The notes under the pieces are model-generated. The model saw nothing but the letters and a program-made list of their open reading frames with translations, did no database searches and was not told the origin of the DNA. From Cyclobacteriaceae bacterium (GTDB taxonomy: Bacteria; Bacteroidota; Bacteroidia; Cytophagales; Cyclobacteriaceae), in NCBI GenBank assembly GCA_020436165.1, contig JAGQYI010000020.1, positions 1 through 64,000 of the forward strand: a stretch of 64,000 nucleotides of DNA, read 5' to 3'. Made by a program: the position numbers and the translations under genes. Position 1 is the first letter of the stretch. The number at the start of each line of letters is the position of its first letter. Positions 34,488-46,054 of this stretch are shown here, piece after piece.

Positions 34488-34522
34488 GGTTTCAAATACT
34501 AAATTTAGTAGTTGATTGAACC
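34488..34522 (+). promoter_or_regulatory. extended inverted repeat abutting the kinase start
   Basis: A 24-nt palindrome (34492-34515) has 11 of 12 complementary pairs, with the perfect core TACTAAATTTAGTA (34497-34510). An outer alternative GGTTTCAA (34488-34495) with TTGAACC (34516-34522) pairs too. The last base is directly before the GTG at 34523. It could be an operator or a hairpin that covers the start site. Confidence 0.5.
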
Positions 34523-37500
34523 GTGAAAAAAAACAGAATACTTCTTTCGTCTATATCCCTGCTTATTATTTTGTTGGTAGTACGCTGGTGGGTAGGTTTT
34601 CAGTTCACTTCCAAACAGCTTAATGAAAAGTTTGTAGGCAACCTTATTGAAGACCAGGTTTTCGATCAGGAATATCGAATGGCTCAGGTTCTGGACAGTC
34701 TTTCGCTATACGGGAGTGTTCGGAAAGATGGTGCTGTTAAAACGCCCTACCCCTATTTTGTGTATCAAAATGATAGTTTAACCTATTGGTCAGACTTCCA
34801 TTTTGTCCCATCTTTCGATGACCTGAAAGGCACCTACCAATACCGTTTTCTCGAAAAACCTCAGGGAAAATTCATTCTTAGGAAATGGGTGGTGGTGCAT
34901 CAAAAAGTTACGTATGAAGTTTTTGCCACCATACCTCTTTACAGCAACTATCTGATCAATAATTTATTTATTCAGTCAGAAGTTAACCCGGCAATAGCAC
35001 CACCAGGATTGGTGGAAATAGATTCCCCTACAGGCCAGGGGTATAAAGTTGAAATCAACAAAGTGCCCGTATGTACTTTACGACTTGCCTCAGGTTATTC
35101 TCCGGCAATAAGAGGCCCCATTCAGCTAATAGATGGTTTGCTGTTGCTTTTTCTTATTGTGTTTTATGTAAGTGGGTACAAGTGGCTTGCGACTCAGAAT
35201 AGGTTCTTTGAAATACCGGCATTGCTCGTAGGATGGATGGGTTTCAAGTTACTCCTTCCTTTATTAAGTGGAATAAGTACCATTTTTTCTATTAACTTGT
35301 TTGATCCACAGTACTACGCAGTTTCATGGTTTGAGCGCTCTTTTGGAGATCTTATTATTAATTCTGCCTTCATATTACTTGTGAGCATTCGCTCAGTAGT
35401 ATGGTTCAAAAGTAGAAGACTTGCCCATTGGCTCAATGCGGAAAACGACTCAGGAACCAGAAAATTTATTTTTAGCATACTATTATCGTTCATCTCATTT
35501 TGGGTGCTCAACTATCTGTTCTTTCAGTTGCGTTCTGTGTATCATAACTCTCAAATTTCAATTGATATTACTCAGTCTCTTCAGATGGGCTACTTGAGGT
35601 TTTTAACTTTCGTAATTGTTGTAATTATTAATATTTCAACCTTTTTCTTTTATCATACGCTTCTCAGGCACCTTGTTCGAATGGTATCTTCCGCAAAACT
35701 CTTTGCAGCAGGTTTATCGATTGGGGCTTTGCTTTTTATAGTGTTGTCCTTTTTTGCCAACATGCCAATAGCCAACCTCGCTATCATCAATATTTTGCTT
35801 GCAACGGGGTTATGGTATTTTAAATTGCCAAAATCGTTAAGCACAGCAACCTACAGACGCTTCTTATACATTGTTATTTTTCTAGGAGTACTTTCATTGC
35901 TTTACGGACAGATGATTTCTGAGTTTGAAAAGCAGCGGAAAGTAGCAGGAATAAACAGTCTTTTAGAGAAGAAGCTGGCAGTGTCCGATCCTTTTGCTGA
36001 ATTCCTGCTATCCTCTGCATTGTCTGATCTGTCATCCGATCCTTTTATAGTCAACAGGATGGCAAGCCCCTTTTTGTCAAAAACAGCAGTTGAGTCTAAG
36101 GTGAAGCAGGTATTTTTAAATTCCTACTTAAACAAGTTTGAGCAGCTGGTTCTGATTTTCGACTCAAAGGGAAAGCCGCTCGGTAATGCCAGGGAAAACC
36201 GCACCTTATTCGAACTTCTTGATAACTTAAGTTTAGAGTCTGCGAAAACAGATTACCCCTCTGTTTTATTGGTGGGAAAGACGTTTCCGGGCTTTACAAA
36301 ACACTATGTGGGTTATGCAACTGTAAAACGTTCCAATAATCTCGTAGGATACGTTTTGGTAGAGCTGATTGAAAAACAGTTTGGTGCTCCCGGTGTTTAT
36401 CCGGAACTTCTTGTGGACAACAGGTTTCAATCATCCAGTGTGCTTGACATTGATTTTGCCTATTACCAGGATGGAAAATTGCTGAATACCGTAAGCACAT
36501 CGGAGTATCCTGCTTCATTTAACTTTAGAGATAGAAGCGTTTGGTTAGAGAACGGGCGAATATTTGTTGCCATGAGCGAAGGAAGAAGGGCTATAATTGC
36601 GGGTTCTCCTTTTAATGAGCGAAAACTCTTAATTTCAAATGCTTCCTTTATTTGGGTAATTACGTTACTGCCGCTTGTTTTAATATGGTTGGTTGGATTC
36701 TCTGTTCGAAAGGGCACTATTAGATCCTTGTCATATACTGAGCGGATTCTTTGGTACTTAAACCTGGCATTTATCATTCCATTGGTAGTTGTTACTTCCG
36801 TTACATTCCGATTGCTGACGGAGTCATTTGAACGCGAATCGAATAGTTCCAAACTGGCTACTGTTGGCCGTGTGGCGGACCAGCTGAACCCTTCAGTGCT
36901 TGCATATGTTCAAAATATAGAAAGTGAAGAAAAACTTGTAGAACAACTCAACACCCTTTCTGATAATACCCAGTCTGATTTTAATTTGTTTAATACATCA
37001 GGCAGACTAATCGCAAGCTCTCAACCGGCTGTTTTCAATAAATTTTTACTCGCTCCCTATATCAACCCTGAGGCGCTTAATTTAATTAAGGAGGAAGGCA
37101 AGAGCCATACCGTGTTGAAAGAACAGGTGGGAGGTTTATTTTTTAATGATTCTTATGCTGCAGTGGTAGAAGAGAGCAGCGGTAAACTTCTGGGAATAGT
37201 AGGGATGCCCTTTTTTAGTTCCGATTCAAGCCTTCAATCAAGCAAACTAGAGGCATTTACAACTATTTTGAATGTATTCGTGGTAGTATTGTTTGCTACC
37301 TTAATGGTTACATATTTTGCCGGTAAATGGCTCACCAAACCATTGGTTGTTATTCGTAATAAACTAAGATCAACAAGTTTTTCCAAGCAAACAGAGCCAA
37401 TCACTATTCAATGGACAGATGAGCTGGGTATGTTAATTAGAGCTTATAATGAGATGCTCGCTGACCTGGAAGAAAGCAAAGGTGCGTTGCAGCGCACTGA

Positions 37501-38167
37501 AAAGGAAAAGGCGTGGAGAGAAGCAGCACAGCAGGTTGCGCATGAAATAAAAAATCCTCTGACACCCATGAAGCTCACTCTGCAAAGGCTTTACAATAAA
37601 TTGCAAAAAGGACAAACTGCAGATACGGATTTGGAAACACCTTTAAAAAGTGTGCTGGATCAGGTAGAAACACTCAATAGTATTGCTTCATCTTTCAGCG
37701 AGTTCGCTAAAATGCCAACTCCTAGTGTGGAAAGGGTTGAAATGCATGCTATTATCCAAAAGGCGTCTGAACTGTTTTCGGGGGATTCAGGGCTAAAAAT
37801 CAAGTTACAACTTCAGGAGAATAGCGTATATAGTGAAGTTGATCCTAAGTTAATGTCCCGGATTCTGAATAATTTGCTGCTTAATGCAAAGCAGTCGGCT
37901 AAGCCCGAACAGCAATGCGTGGAAGTAACCATACAGACCAACAGTGATAAAACGCTTTTGATCATTGTAAAAGACGATGGAGCCGGTATTGACCCGGCAA
38001 TTGCAGACAGGGTTTTTATACCTAAATTCACCACCAAAGAACATGGTTCCGGTATTGGTTTGGCAATGACTAAATATGGAGTTGAAAATATGGGAGGTAA
38101 AATTTATTTTGAGTCGGAAGTAAATACGGGAACCACATTTACTCTTGAGTTACCAATTATTGATTAA
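34523..38167 (+). CDS. large NtrY-like sensor histidine kinase
   Basis: A 1214-aa membrane kinase with a GTG start. The N-terminal third has many transmembrane helices (about residues 8-25, 195-215, 235-255, 265-290, 310-330, 360-390, 400-450). A large extracytoplasmic region follows (about 460-720), then a helix pair near 720-760, a second sensor region and a helix near 920. A HAMP-like segment leads to the phosphoacceptor HEIKNPLTPMKLTLQRL (His near 1006). The ATPase domain has NNLLLNAKQSA (N-box), DDGAGIDP (G1) and HGSGIGLAMTKYGVENMGG (G2). No response regulator lies next to it. Its stop overlaps the next ATG by one base. Confidence 0.88.
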   Translation: MKKNRILLSSISLLIILLVVRWWVGFQFTSKQLNEKFVGNLIEDQVFDQEYRMAQVLDSLSLYGSVRKDGAVKTPYPYFVYQNDSLTYWSDFHFVPSFDDLKGTYQYRFLEKPQGKFILRKWVVVHQKVTYEVFATIPLYSNYLINNLFIQSEVNPAIAPPGLVEIDSPTGQGYKVEINKVPVCTLRLASGYSPAIRGPIQLIDGLLLLFLIVFYVSGYKWLATQNRFFEIPALLVGWMGFKLLLPLLSGISTIFSINLFDPQYYAVSWFERSFGDLIINSAFILLVSIRSVVWFKSRRLAHWLNAENDSGTRKFIFSILLSFISFWVLNYLFFQLRSVYHNSQISIDITQSLQMGYLRFLTFVIVVIINISTFFFYHTLLRHLVRMVSSAKLFAAGLSIGALLFIVLSFFANMPIANLAIINILLATGLWYFKLPKSLSTATYRRFLYIVIFLGVLSLLYGQMISEFEKQRKVAGINSLLEKKLAVSDPFAEFLLSSALSDLSSDPFIVNRMASPFLSKTAVESKVKQVFLNSYLNKFEQLVLIFDSKGKPLGNARENRTLFELLDNLSLESAKTDYPSVLLVGKTFPGFTKHYVGYATVKRSNNLVGYVLVELIEKQFGAPGVYPELLVDNRFQSSSVLDIDFAYYQDGKLLNTVSTSEYPASFNFRDRSVWLENGRIFVAMSEGRRAIIAGSPFNERKLLISNASFIWVITLLPLVLIWLVGFSVRKGTIRSLSYTERILWYLNLAFIIPLVVVTSVTFRLLTESFERESNSSKLATVGRVADQLNPSVLAYVQNIESEEKLVEQLNTLSDNTQSDFNLFNTSGRLIASSQPAVFNKFLLAPYINPEALNLIKEEGKSHTVLKEQVGGLFFNDSYAAVVEESSGKLLGIVGMPFFSSDSSLQSSKLEAFTTILNVFVVVLFATLMVTYFAGKWLTKPLVVIRNKLRSTSFSKQTEPITIQWTDELGMLIRAYNEMLADLEESKGALQRTEKEKAWREAAQQVAHEIKNPLTPMKLTLQRLYNKLQKGQTADTDLETPLKSVLDQVETLNSIASSFSEFAKMPTPSVERVEMHAIIQKASELFSGDSGLKIKLQLQENSVYSEVDPKLMSRILNNLLLNAKQSAKPEQQCVEVTIQTNSDKTLLIIVKDDGAGIDPAIADRVFIPKFTTKEHGSGIGLAMTKYGVENMGGKIYFESEVNTGTTFTLELPIID

Positions 38168-41100
38168 TGCGATGGCTATTAACGGGGTTGTTCTTTTTTG
38201 TTCTTGCGCAGGTACTTGCGCAAGGAAACACCAGGCAATGCAGAAAATTTAGTGGCTCTGCTACAATCACACATGATCAGGTAATTGTTCCGTCAACCAT
38301 ACAAATAACGGGTTTGGATGAATTGCATTACACAGTTACTTCTCTGGGTAAAAATGCATATTTCGTCCAATCCGATACCCTGATTACAGATAGTTTAGAA
38401 CTCTGTTTTCAAACACTACCTTCGGAGTTTTCACGAACCTATTCGGGAGATTCCACCAGGTTTTATGATTCTACAGCATTTTTTACCAACTCTGGGTCGA
38501 AAAGAAAAAGCGGTAATTATGTTGAAAAAAGGCAGGAGCTTTTTGATATGGGAGATCTGAATCGAAGCGGGCAGATTACCAGGGGTATTTCAACTGGTAA
38601 CACACAAAATCTAACGGTTAACTCAAGCCTGAACCTAAACCTGGAAGGTAAGTTGTCAGATGATCTTAATATTAAAGCCGTTATTACAGATCAGGACATT
38701 CCTTACCAGCCGGAAGGCAATACCCAGCAATTGCAGGATTTTGACAATGTCTATGTTCAGCTTTATAATGAGAAGTTCTCTGTAATTGGAGGAGATGTGG
38801 TTCTGCAGAATGGTGCTACCCATTTTTTAAAATACAGAAAGAACGTTCTGGGTGGTAGGATTGATTATTCAACCAATGCTTCCCAAACTTCCGTGGGAGC
38901 TTCGTCTGCCAAGGGACAGTTTGCCTCTGTGGTAATTGAGGTAGAGGAAGGAGTCTACGGGCCCTATAAAGTGCCACCACCTGATAACCAGAGCTATGTA
39001 ATTATTATTGCCAATTCCGAAAAAATATATATAGATGGCAAACAATTGGTAAGAGGTTTTGATAATGACTACACCATTGATTATAACCAGGCGGAGGTGG
39101 AGTTTACAAGTAATGTGGTGCTTACAGCGTATTCACGTATTCGGGTTGACTATGAATACGCAGTTCAAAATTATGCCAGATCAATTGTAACTGCATCCCA
39201 CAACCAGCAATTAGGAAAACTTCAATTAGGTATTAATTATTATGAAGAAAAGGACAATCGTAACAACTCTCTTGCACAAGACTTAACCGATGCAGACAAA
39301 CAACTGCTAAGCAGCGTGGGCGACAGTCTTTCTTTGGCAATTGTACCTGGCGAAACCCAGGTGGTTTATGATGAAAACAAAATACAATACATTAAGAAGG
39401 ACACCCTGGTTAATGGTACTTCTGAAAACATATTTGTGTACGCTACTCAACCTGCCACCGAGGTGTATTCCGTTCAGTTTACCAATGTAGGCTCGGGTAA
39501 AGGAAGCTATGATGTTGAAAGGTACTTGTCTAATGGAAGAGTGTATGGTTGGGTAGGTAATGGAAACGGCTCTTATCTGCCCTACGTGCAATTGCATGCA
39601 CCTAATAAAAAGCAGATGATTACTATAGCTGGGAATGCCGGGATTGGAAAGAGGACCAGCTTGTATTTTGAGTCAGGGTTCTCACAGCAGGATAAGAATC
39701 TCTTTTCAGATTTGGATGGGAAAGATGATAAAGGTATTGCCGGGCTTGTAGGGATTAAAACCAATAAACTACCTCTGGCAAATTCAGACTACACTTTTTC
39801 CACCAAACTGGAGTCCGAATTCCTGAGTAAGGATTTTACCATTATCGACCGGTTTCGTAGAGTTGAGTTTGACAGAGACTGGGGACTTTCCAATACTTCT
39901 GTGAATTCACTTGGTGCAGAAGACCTGAATATTACTGGCGGATTAAGCCTGGAAAAGAACAACAGCAACCGGATCATCTATGAGGGCCATTACCGGAAAA
40001 AGTACGCAACAGTAGAAGGCTTTCAGCATCAGATTGATGTTTCCAAAACGCTTAAAATAGTGCAAATTTCTGCAAGCGCATTTAGTATGGATGGCAACCT
40101 GCCCGGAATGCGATCTACCTGGAGAAAGTTCAATGGAGAGGGATATCTGATCGGTAAGATTCAGCCTGGTTACAGATACAGGTTGGAGCACAATGTTGCC
40201 ACAGCAAGTGCATCAGATTCCGTTTCTTCCTCCCAAAACTATTTTGAAGAGCATCAGTTTTTTGTAAGAAGCGATTTCAGATCAACCACAAATTTTGAAG
40301 TAACATATGCCAAAAGGTATGATAAATTACCTCGATCAGGTGAGTTGAAAGATGCAACAGCCGGAGAGACCCTAACAGCAAAACTATCAACATTAATCCA
40401 TCAAAACCATTCAATAAAACTTGTGCTCAACTACAGAAATTTGAATGACAAATTTGTTTCTTCCGACATTCAAAGCGTAACGGGCAGGATTGATTGGTCA
40501 GGTGAAATTATTCCTAATGTGCTTAGGAATGAACTGAACTACAGCATTGCCAATGCACGAGTTCCCAAACGTGAATACGTTTTTGTGGAGGTACCCACGG
40601 GTGAGGGAACACATACCTGGCGAGATGATAATGGAGATGGCATTAAGGACCTTGATGAATTTTATGAAGCCTTTAATTATGACGAAAGAAGGTACATTAA
40701 GCTCTATGTATCAACCAATGCGTATGAGGATGCCTATAACAACCGGTTCAATTATCAGTTGAATTTGAGGTTTCCTAAAACCTGGCTGGCGTCCTCAGGT
40801 ATTAAAAGGATTATTGGTAGAATATCCAACACCACTGCCTGGACAACGCAGTATAGTACAACAGAGGATAACCTGGCCGCAAGGCTGCTGCCTTTTTTAA
40901 GTGAGATAGACACCTCCAAGCTTTTATCTTCAAGAGAAAGTTTCAGGACTACGCTTTTCATCAATAGAAACGACCCAACGTTTGGGGTCACGGTTGGCTA
41001 TCTCACAAGGGCGCGAAAAATGCTTTATACAAATGGATTTGAAGGGAGGATAGATGAGGAGTATTCTTCATCTGTAAGATGGAATGTGAAAAGACAGTAT

Positions 41101-41580
41101 CAGTTTGATTTAAAGGGATTGTGGGCAAACCGGTTTAGCAGCTCAGATTATCTGCAAGGTAGAAATTACCACATCCGGGAGACAAAGGCGGGTCCTTCTA
41201 TTGCCTGGCAACCTAAACCCACATTACGGCTTTCAACTTCATACAATTATGTGCTAAGCCTAAATTTGACTGAAGAAAATACTTCTGAAAATGCTGTTAC
41301 CAATGAAATAATAACCGAGCTCAGAGCAGGGTCGGCAACTAAATTCACGTTTAATGCACAGCTAAAATATGCTCAGATTGGTTTTGCAGGCGATGAGCAA
41401 ACAGCAGTTGGTTACGAACTTTTAAAAGGACTTAAACCGGGTAATAACATCTCCTGGACTCTTGGATGGCAGCAACGGCTGGTAAATGGCTTGCAGATGC
41501 AATTATATTATGAAGGAAGAAAACCTGAAGGAGTACAAATAATTCACTCCATAAGGGCAGGAGTAAGCGCCCTCTTTTAG
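38167..41580 (+). CDS. large SprA-like outer-membrane protein
   Basis: A 1137-aa exported protein (signal peptide LLTGLFFFVLAQVLAQ). It carries long stretches of alternating beta-strands and a motif block LNLEGKLSDDLNIKAVITDQD ending near DIPYQPEGNTQQLQDFD and FSVIGGDVVLQ, which resembles repeated units of SprA-type cell-surface translocon proteins. The C-terminal half has barrel-like strands (for example FRTTLFINRNDPTFGVTVGYL) and ends IRAGVSALF with a terminal Phe, as outer-membrane proteins often do. It is shorter than SprA itself (about 2,400 aa). Its start overlaps the kinase stop, so the two are translationally coupled. The exact family is uncertain. Confidence 0.65.
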   Translation: MRWLLTGLFFFVLAQVLAQGNTRQCRKFSGSATITHDQVIVPSTIQITGLDELHYTVTSLGKNAYFVQSDTLITDSLELCFQTLPSEFSRTYSGDSTRFYDSTAFFTNSGSKRKSGNYVEKRQELFDMGDLNRSGQITRGISTGNTQNLTVNSSLNLNLEGKLSDDLNIKAVITDQDIPYQPEGNTQQLQDFDNVYVQLYNEKFSVIGGDVVLQNGATHFLKYRKNVLGGRIDYSTNASQTSVGASSAKGQFASVVIEVEEGVYGPYKVPPPDNQSYVIIIANSEKIYIDGKQLVRGFDNDYTIDYNQAEVEFTSNVVLTAYSRIRVDYEYAVQNYARSIVTASHNQQLGKLQLGINYYEEKDNRNNSLAQDLTDADKQLLSSVGDSLSLAIVPGETQVVYDENKIQYIKKDTLVNGTSENIFVYATQPATEVYSVQFTNVGSGKGSYDVERYLSNGRVYGWVGNGNGSYLPYVQLHAPNKKQMITIAGNAGIGKRTSLYFESGFSQQDKNLFSDLDGKDDKGIAGLVGIKTNKLPLANSDYTFSTKLESEFLSKDFTIIDRFRRVEFDRDWGLSNTSVNSLGAEDLNITGGLSLEKNNSNRIIYEGHYRKKYATVEGFQHQIDVSKTLKIVQISASAFSMDGNLPGMRSTWRKFNGEGYLIGKIQPGYRYRLEHNVATASASDSVSSSQNYFEEHQFFVRSDFRSTTNFEVTYAKRYDKLPRSGELKDATAGETLTAKLSTLIHQNHSIKLVLNYRNLNDKFVSSDIQSVTGRIDWSGEIIPNVLRNELNYSIANARVPKREYVFVEVPTGEGTHTWRDDNGDGIKDLDEFYEAFNYDERRYIKLYVSTNAYEDAYNNRFNYQLNLRFPKTWLASSGIKRIIGRISNTTAWTTQYSTTEDNLAARLLPFLSEIDTSKLLSSRESFRTTLFINRNDPTFGVTVGYLTRARKMLYTNGFEGRIDEEYSSSVRWNVKRQYQFDLKGLWANRFSSSDYLQGRNYHIRETKAGPSIAWQPKPTLRLSTSYNYVLSLNLTEENTSENAVTNEIITELRAGSATKFTFNAQLKYAQIGFAGDEQTAVGYELLKGLKPGNNISWTLGWQQRLVNGLQMQLYYEGRKPEGVQIIHSIRAGVSALF

Positions 41581-42336
41581 TTATTTTCTGAATTTTTTAA
41601 GTGAGCGCATTAGTTTGTTGGCAAATACAAAATCGTTAAAAGCTTTTACATCCGCATCAAGCACATCATCAGCAGTTCCTTCCCAGAGTTTATCCCCTTT
41701 AAAAATAAACATGATATAATCTCCAATTTCCATAACTGAGTTCATATCGTGAGAGACAACAACAGTAGTTATATTATATTCCTGGGTTATTTCTTTAATA
41801 AGGTTGTCTATGGTGATGGAGGTTTGTGGGTCAAGACCCGAATTGGGTTCATCGCAGAACAGGTATTTGGAGTGGTTAACAATGGCTCGTGCAATACCTA
41901 CTCTTTTTTTCATCCCTCCACTCAATTCGGAAGGCATTTTTTTATTGGTGTCGGTCAGCCCTACCCTTTCAAGCACTTGATTTACTCTATCTAGCTTTTC
42001 GTCTACAGGAAGCCTGGTTAAAACATCAAGCGGAAAGCGAACGTTCTCTTCAACCGTTTTTGAGTCAAACAATGCCGCTCCCTGAAAAAGCATTCCAATC
42101 TCTCTTCTAATTTCGATCTGATCGTTTCTCCTGGCATTTGAAAAATTTCGCTCGTTATAGAAAACACCACCAACATCGGGTGTTTCCAGGCCAACCATAC
42201 ACTTAAGTAGCACGCTTTTACCTGTGCCACTTGCTCCAATGATCATATTTACCTTGCCTGGTTCGAATTTGGCATCAATTCCTTTCAGCACGGCAACATT
42301 ACCAAACGACTTATGTATATTTTCAAGCTCTATCAC
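41581..42336 (-). CDS. ABC transporter ATPase, MlaF-like
   Basis: A 251-aa ABC ATPase. Walker A is GASGTGKS (34-41), the Q-loop is near MLFQGAALFD, the signature is LSGGMKKRVGIARAI, and Walker B is YLFCDEPNSGLDP, with VVSHDMNSVMEIGD as the H-loop. The Q-loop FQGAALFDSKTVEENV is the hallmark of MlaF/Ttg2A. With the MlaE-like permease it would move phospholipids between the membranes. A substrate-binding MlaD-like gene is not next to it in this window. Overlaps the permease stop by one base. Confidence 0.93.
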   Translation of the reverse strand: MIELENIHKSFGNVAVLKGIDAKFEPGKVNMIIGASGTGKSVLLKCMVGLETPDVGGVFYNERNFSNARRNDQIEIRREIGMLFQGAALFDSKTVEENVRFPLDVLTRLPVDEKLDRVNQVLERVGLTDTNKKMPSELSGGMKKRVGIARAIVNHSKYLFCDEPNSGLDPQTSITIDNLIKEITQEYNITTVVVSHDMNSVMEIGDYIMFIFKGDKLWEGTADDVLDADVKAFNDFVFANKLMRSLKKFRK

Positions 42337-43082
42337 TATATCGAAGTTAAATATTCTGCCAAAAGTTGCGCCAGTAAGTAATCAGCTAAAAGAATCGCAA
42401 TTACCGAGTTGGTAACTGCAGCCGTTGAGGCTTTACCTACTTCCAGTGCTCCACCCTTGGTATAGTATCCCATAAACGAAGAAATGGTGGAGATTAAAAA
42501 TGCAAAAGTCACCGACTTGATCATCGCGAAAGCCACCATAAATTCATTCAGATGATATCGAATGCCTTGTGTGTATTCAAAAGGAGTAATCACACCGGTA
42601 AAGACCGTTGCTACATAACCTCCCAAAATGCTTAGGAAGGCCGAAGTGATTACAAGTGCCGGAAACATAAAAATGGTGGCCATTACTTTGGGCAATACCA
42701 GGTAGGAAGAGGAGTTTAGCCCCATAACTTCCAGTGCATCAATTTGTTCGGTAATGCGCATGGTGCCCAGCTCACCTGCAATGTTAGAACCTACCTTACC
42801 TGCAAATATGATGGCAATAATGGTAGGCGAAAGCTCCAGTAAAACCATATCCCGAACAACCAAAGCAACTACGTAATCAGGTATGAGAGGGCTTACCAGG
42901 TTGTAGGCTGTTTGAATGGTTGTTACTGCGCCCATAAATACGGAAACAATGGCGATGAGAAATATAGAATCTGTTCCTACTTTAACTGCTTCGTCAAAGA
43001 AAAGGCTTACATAGGTCCTGAAAGATTCTCTGTTTTTGAACAGCGAACCAATGAAAATAAAATACTTACCTATGCTTCTCAT
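42336..43082 (-). CDS. MlaE-like ABC permease
   Basis: A 248-aa permease with about six helices. GSNIAGELGTMRITEQIDALEVMG is the defining MlaE motif with the conserved glutamates, and PTIIAIIFAGKVG precedes it. It pairs with the downstream ATPase. Together these maintain outer-membrane lipid asymmetry in Gram-negative bacteria; the direction of transport is not evident from sequence. Divergent from an SDR gene. Confidence 0.93.
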   Translation of the reverse strand: MRSIGKYFIFIGSLFKNRESFRTYVSLFFDEAVKVGTDSIFLIAIVSVFMGAVTTIQTAYNLVSPLIPDYVVALVVRDMVLLELSPTIIAIIFAGKVGSNIAGELGTMRITEQIDALEVMGLNSSSYLVLPKVMATIFMFPALVITSAFLSILGGYVATVFTGVITPFEYTQGIRYHLNEFMVAFAMIKSVTFAFLISTISSFMGYYTKGGALEVGKASTAAVTNSVIAILLADYLLAQLLAEYLTSI

Positions 43083-43102
43083 TTTTTCGGTTTACACCTC
43101 AA

Positions 43103-43119
43103 TTCCGTAATTTGCGGAA
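43103..43119. promoter_or_regulatory. short inverted repeat in a divergent region
   Basis: TTCCG (43103-43107) and CGGAA (43115-43119) form perfect 5-bp arms around a 7-nt spacer, between the divergent mlaE-like and SDR starts. Possible operator; weak evidence. Confidence 0.25.
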
Positions 43120-43140
43120 AGATAAATAATCTTGACCAAA

Positions 43141-43845
43141 ATGAAGAGAAGCATAATTGTTACTGGAGGAACAAAAGGTATTGGAAGGGCTATAATTAAC
43201 TTATTTGCCGACAAAGGGTTTGATGTAGTAACGTGTGCAAGAAGCGAAGCTGATCTGGAAGGCCTTAAGGCTGAGATGAATACCAAGTATCCTGATGTGG
43301 AGATAAAGTTCATGGCGGTTGATCTTTCGGTGAGGGAAGAAGTTTACAAATTTGTTGAATTTGCTCGTTCCAATGTGCATGCTTTGGATGTGCTGGTAAA
43401 CAATACTGGCATTTTTATACCGGGCAAGATTACAGACGAAAAGGAAGGAACACTGGAAAAAATGCTTGACACAAATCTTGTTAGTGCCTATTATGTAACC
43501 AAAGGTTTGATAAAGCCCATTCAAAATGCGCAAGGGCATATTTTTAATATGTGCTCAACTGCCAGCATTATGCCCTATGCAAATGGTGGAAGTTATTGTA
43601 TATCCAAATTTGCCATGCTTGGTATGACTAAGGTACTTAGAGAAGAAATGAAGTCTCTAGGAGTAAAAGTAACGGCAGTTATGCCGGGAGCAACCCTAAC
43701 AGCCAGCTGGGAAGGTACCGACTTACCCGAAGATCGTTTTATGAAAGCGGCCGATGTGGCTCATGCGGTTTGGCATGCCTATGCAATGTCGCCACGGTCG
43801 GTAGTAGAAGAAATAGTCATACGGCCTCAATTGGGCGATATTTAG
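43141..43845 (+). CDS. short-chain dehydrogenase/reductase
   Basis: A 234-aa SDR enzyme. The ATG at 43141 is chosen over a TTG at 43132. The nucleotide motif is TGGTKGIGRA, the usual NNAG is NNTG, and the catalytic serine is near MCSTASI with SYCISK giving the Tyr-x3-Lys pair. It is a cytoplasmic oxidoreductase that uses NAD(P)H; substrate unknown. The NNTG variant is uncommon but not rare. Confidence 0.88.
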   Translation: MKRSIIVTGGTKGIGRAIINLFADKGFDVVTCARSEADLEGLKAEMNTKYPDVEIKFMAVDLSVREEVYKFVEFARSNVHALDVLVNNTGIFIPGKITDEKEGTLEKMLDTNLVSAYYVTKGLIKPIQNAQGHIFNMCSTASIMPYANGGSYCISKFAMLGMTKVLREEMKSLGVKVTAVMPGATLTASWEGTDLPEDRFMKAADVAHAVWHAYAMSPRSVVEEIVIRPQLGDI

Positions 43846-43972
43846 GCCCATTTCCTTCCTAATTTTAACTGCGTTTATTCGCCTTTAAAACTGCCTGCCA
43901 AAGCATACGAAAAAAGTCTGAAAAGGTGGTCGAAAATCAAGCGTTCAACTGTTAATTCCGCCCTTAAAACCG

Positions 43973-43980
43973 TACATTTG
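43973..43980 (+). promoter_or_regulatory. candidate -7 element of gyrB
   Basis: TACATTTG matches TAnnTTTG and ends 20 nt before the gyrB ATG. No clean TTG is found at -33. Confidence 0.45.
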
Positions 43981-43994
43981 TGTGTTATTTTTAA

Positions 43995-45956
<1,962 letters not shown>

Positions 45957-45982
45957 CTGCTAAAATTTTCTATATTATTGAG

Positions 45983-46012
45983 ACCACCGTGCAACCCACG
46001 GTGGTTTTTTTT
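45983..46012 (+). terminator. rho-independent terminator of gyrB
   Basis: ACCACCGTG (45983-45991) and CACGGTGGT (45997-46005) form a perfect 9-bp stem with a 5-nt loop, followed by T8. It lies 26 nt past the gyrB stop. Confidence 0.92.
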
Positions 46013-46054
46013 AGTCTATAGAATGGTAATGTTGAAAACTCAAATCCAATAAAC

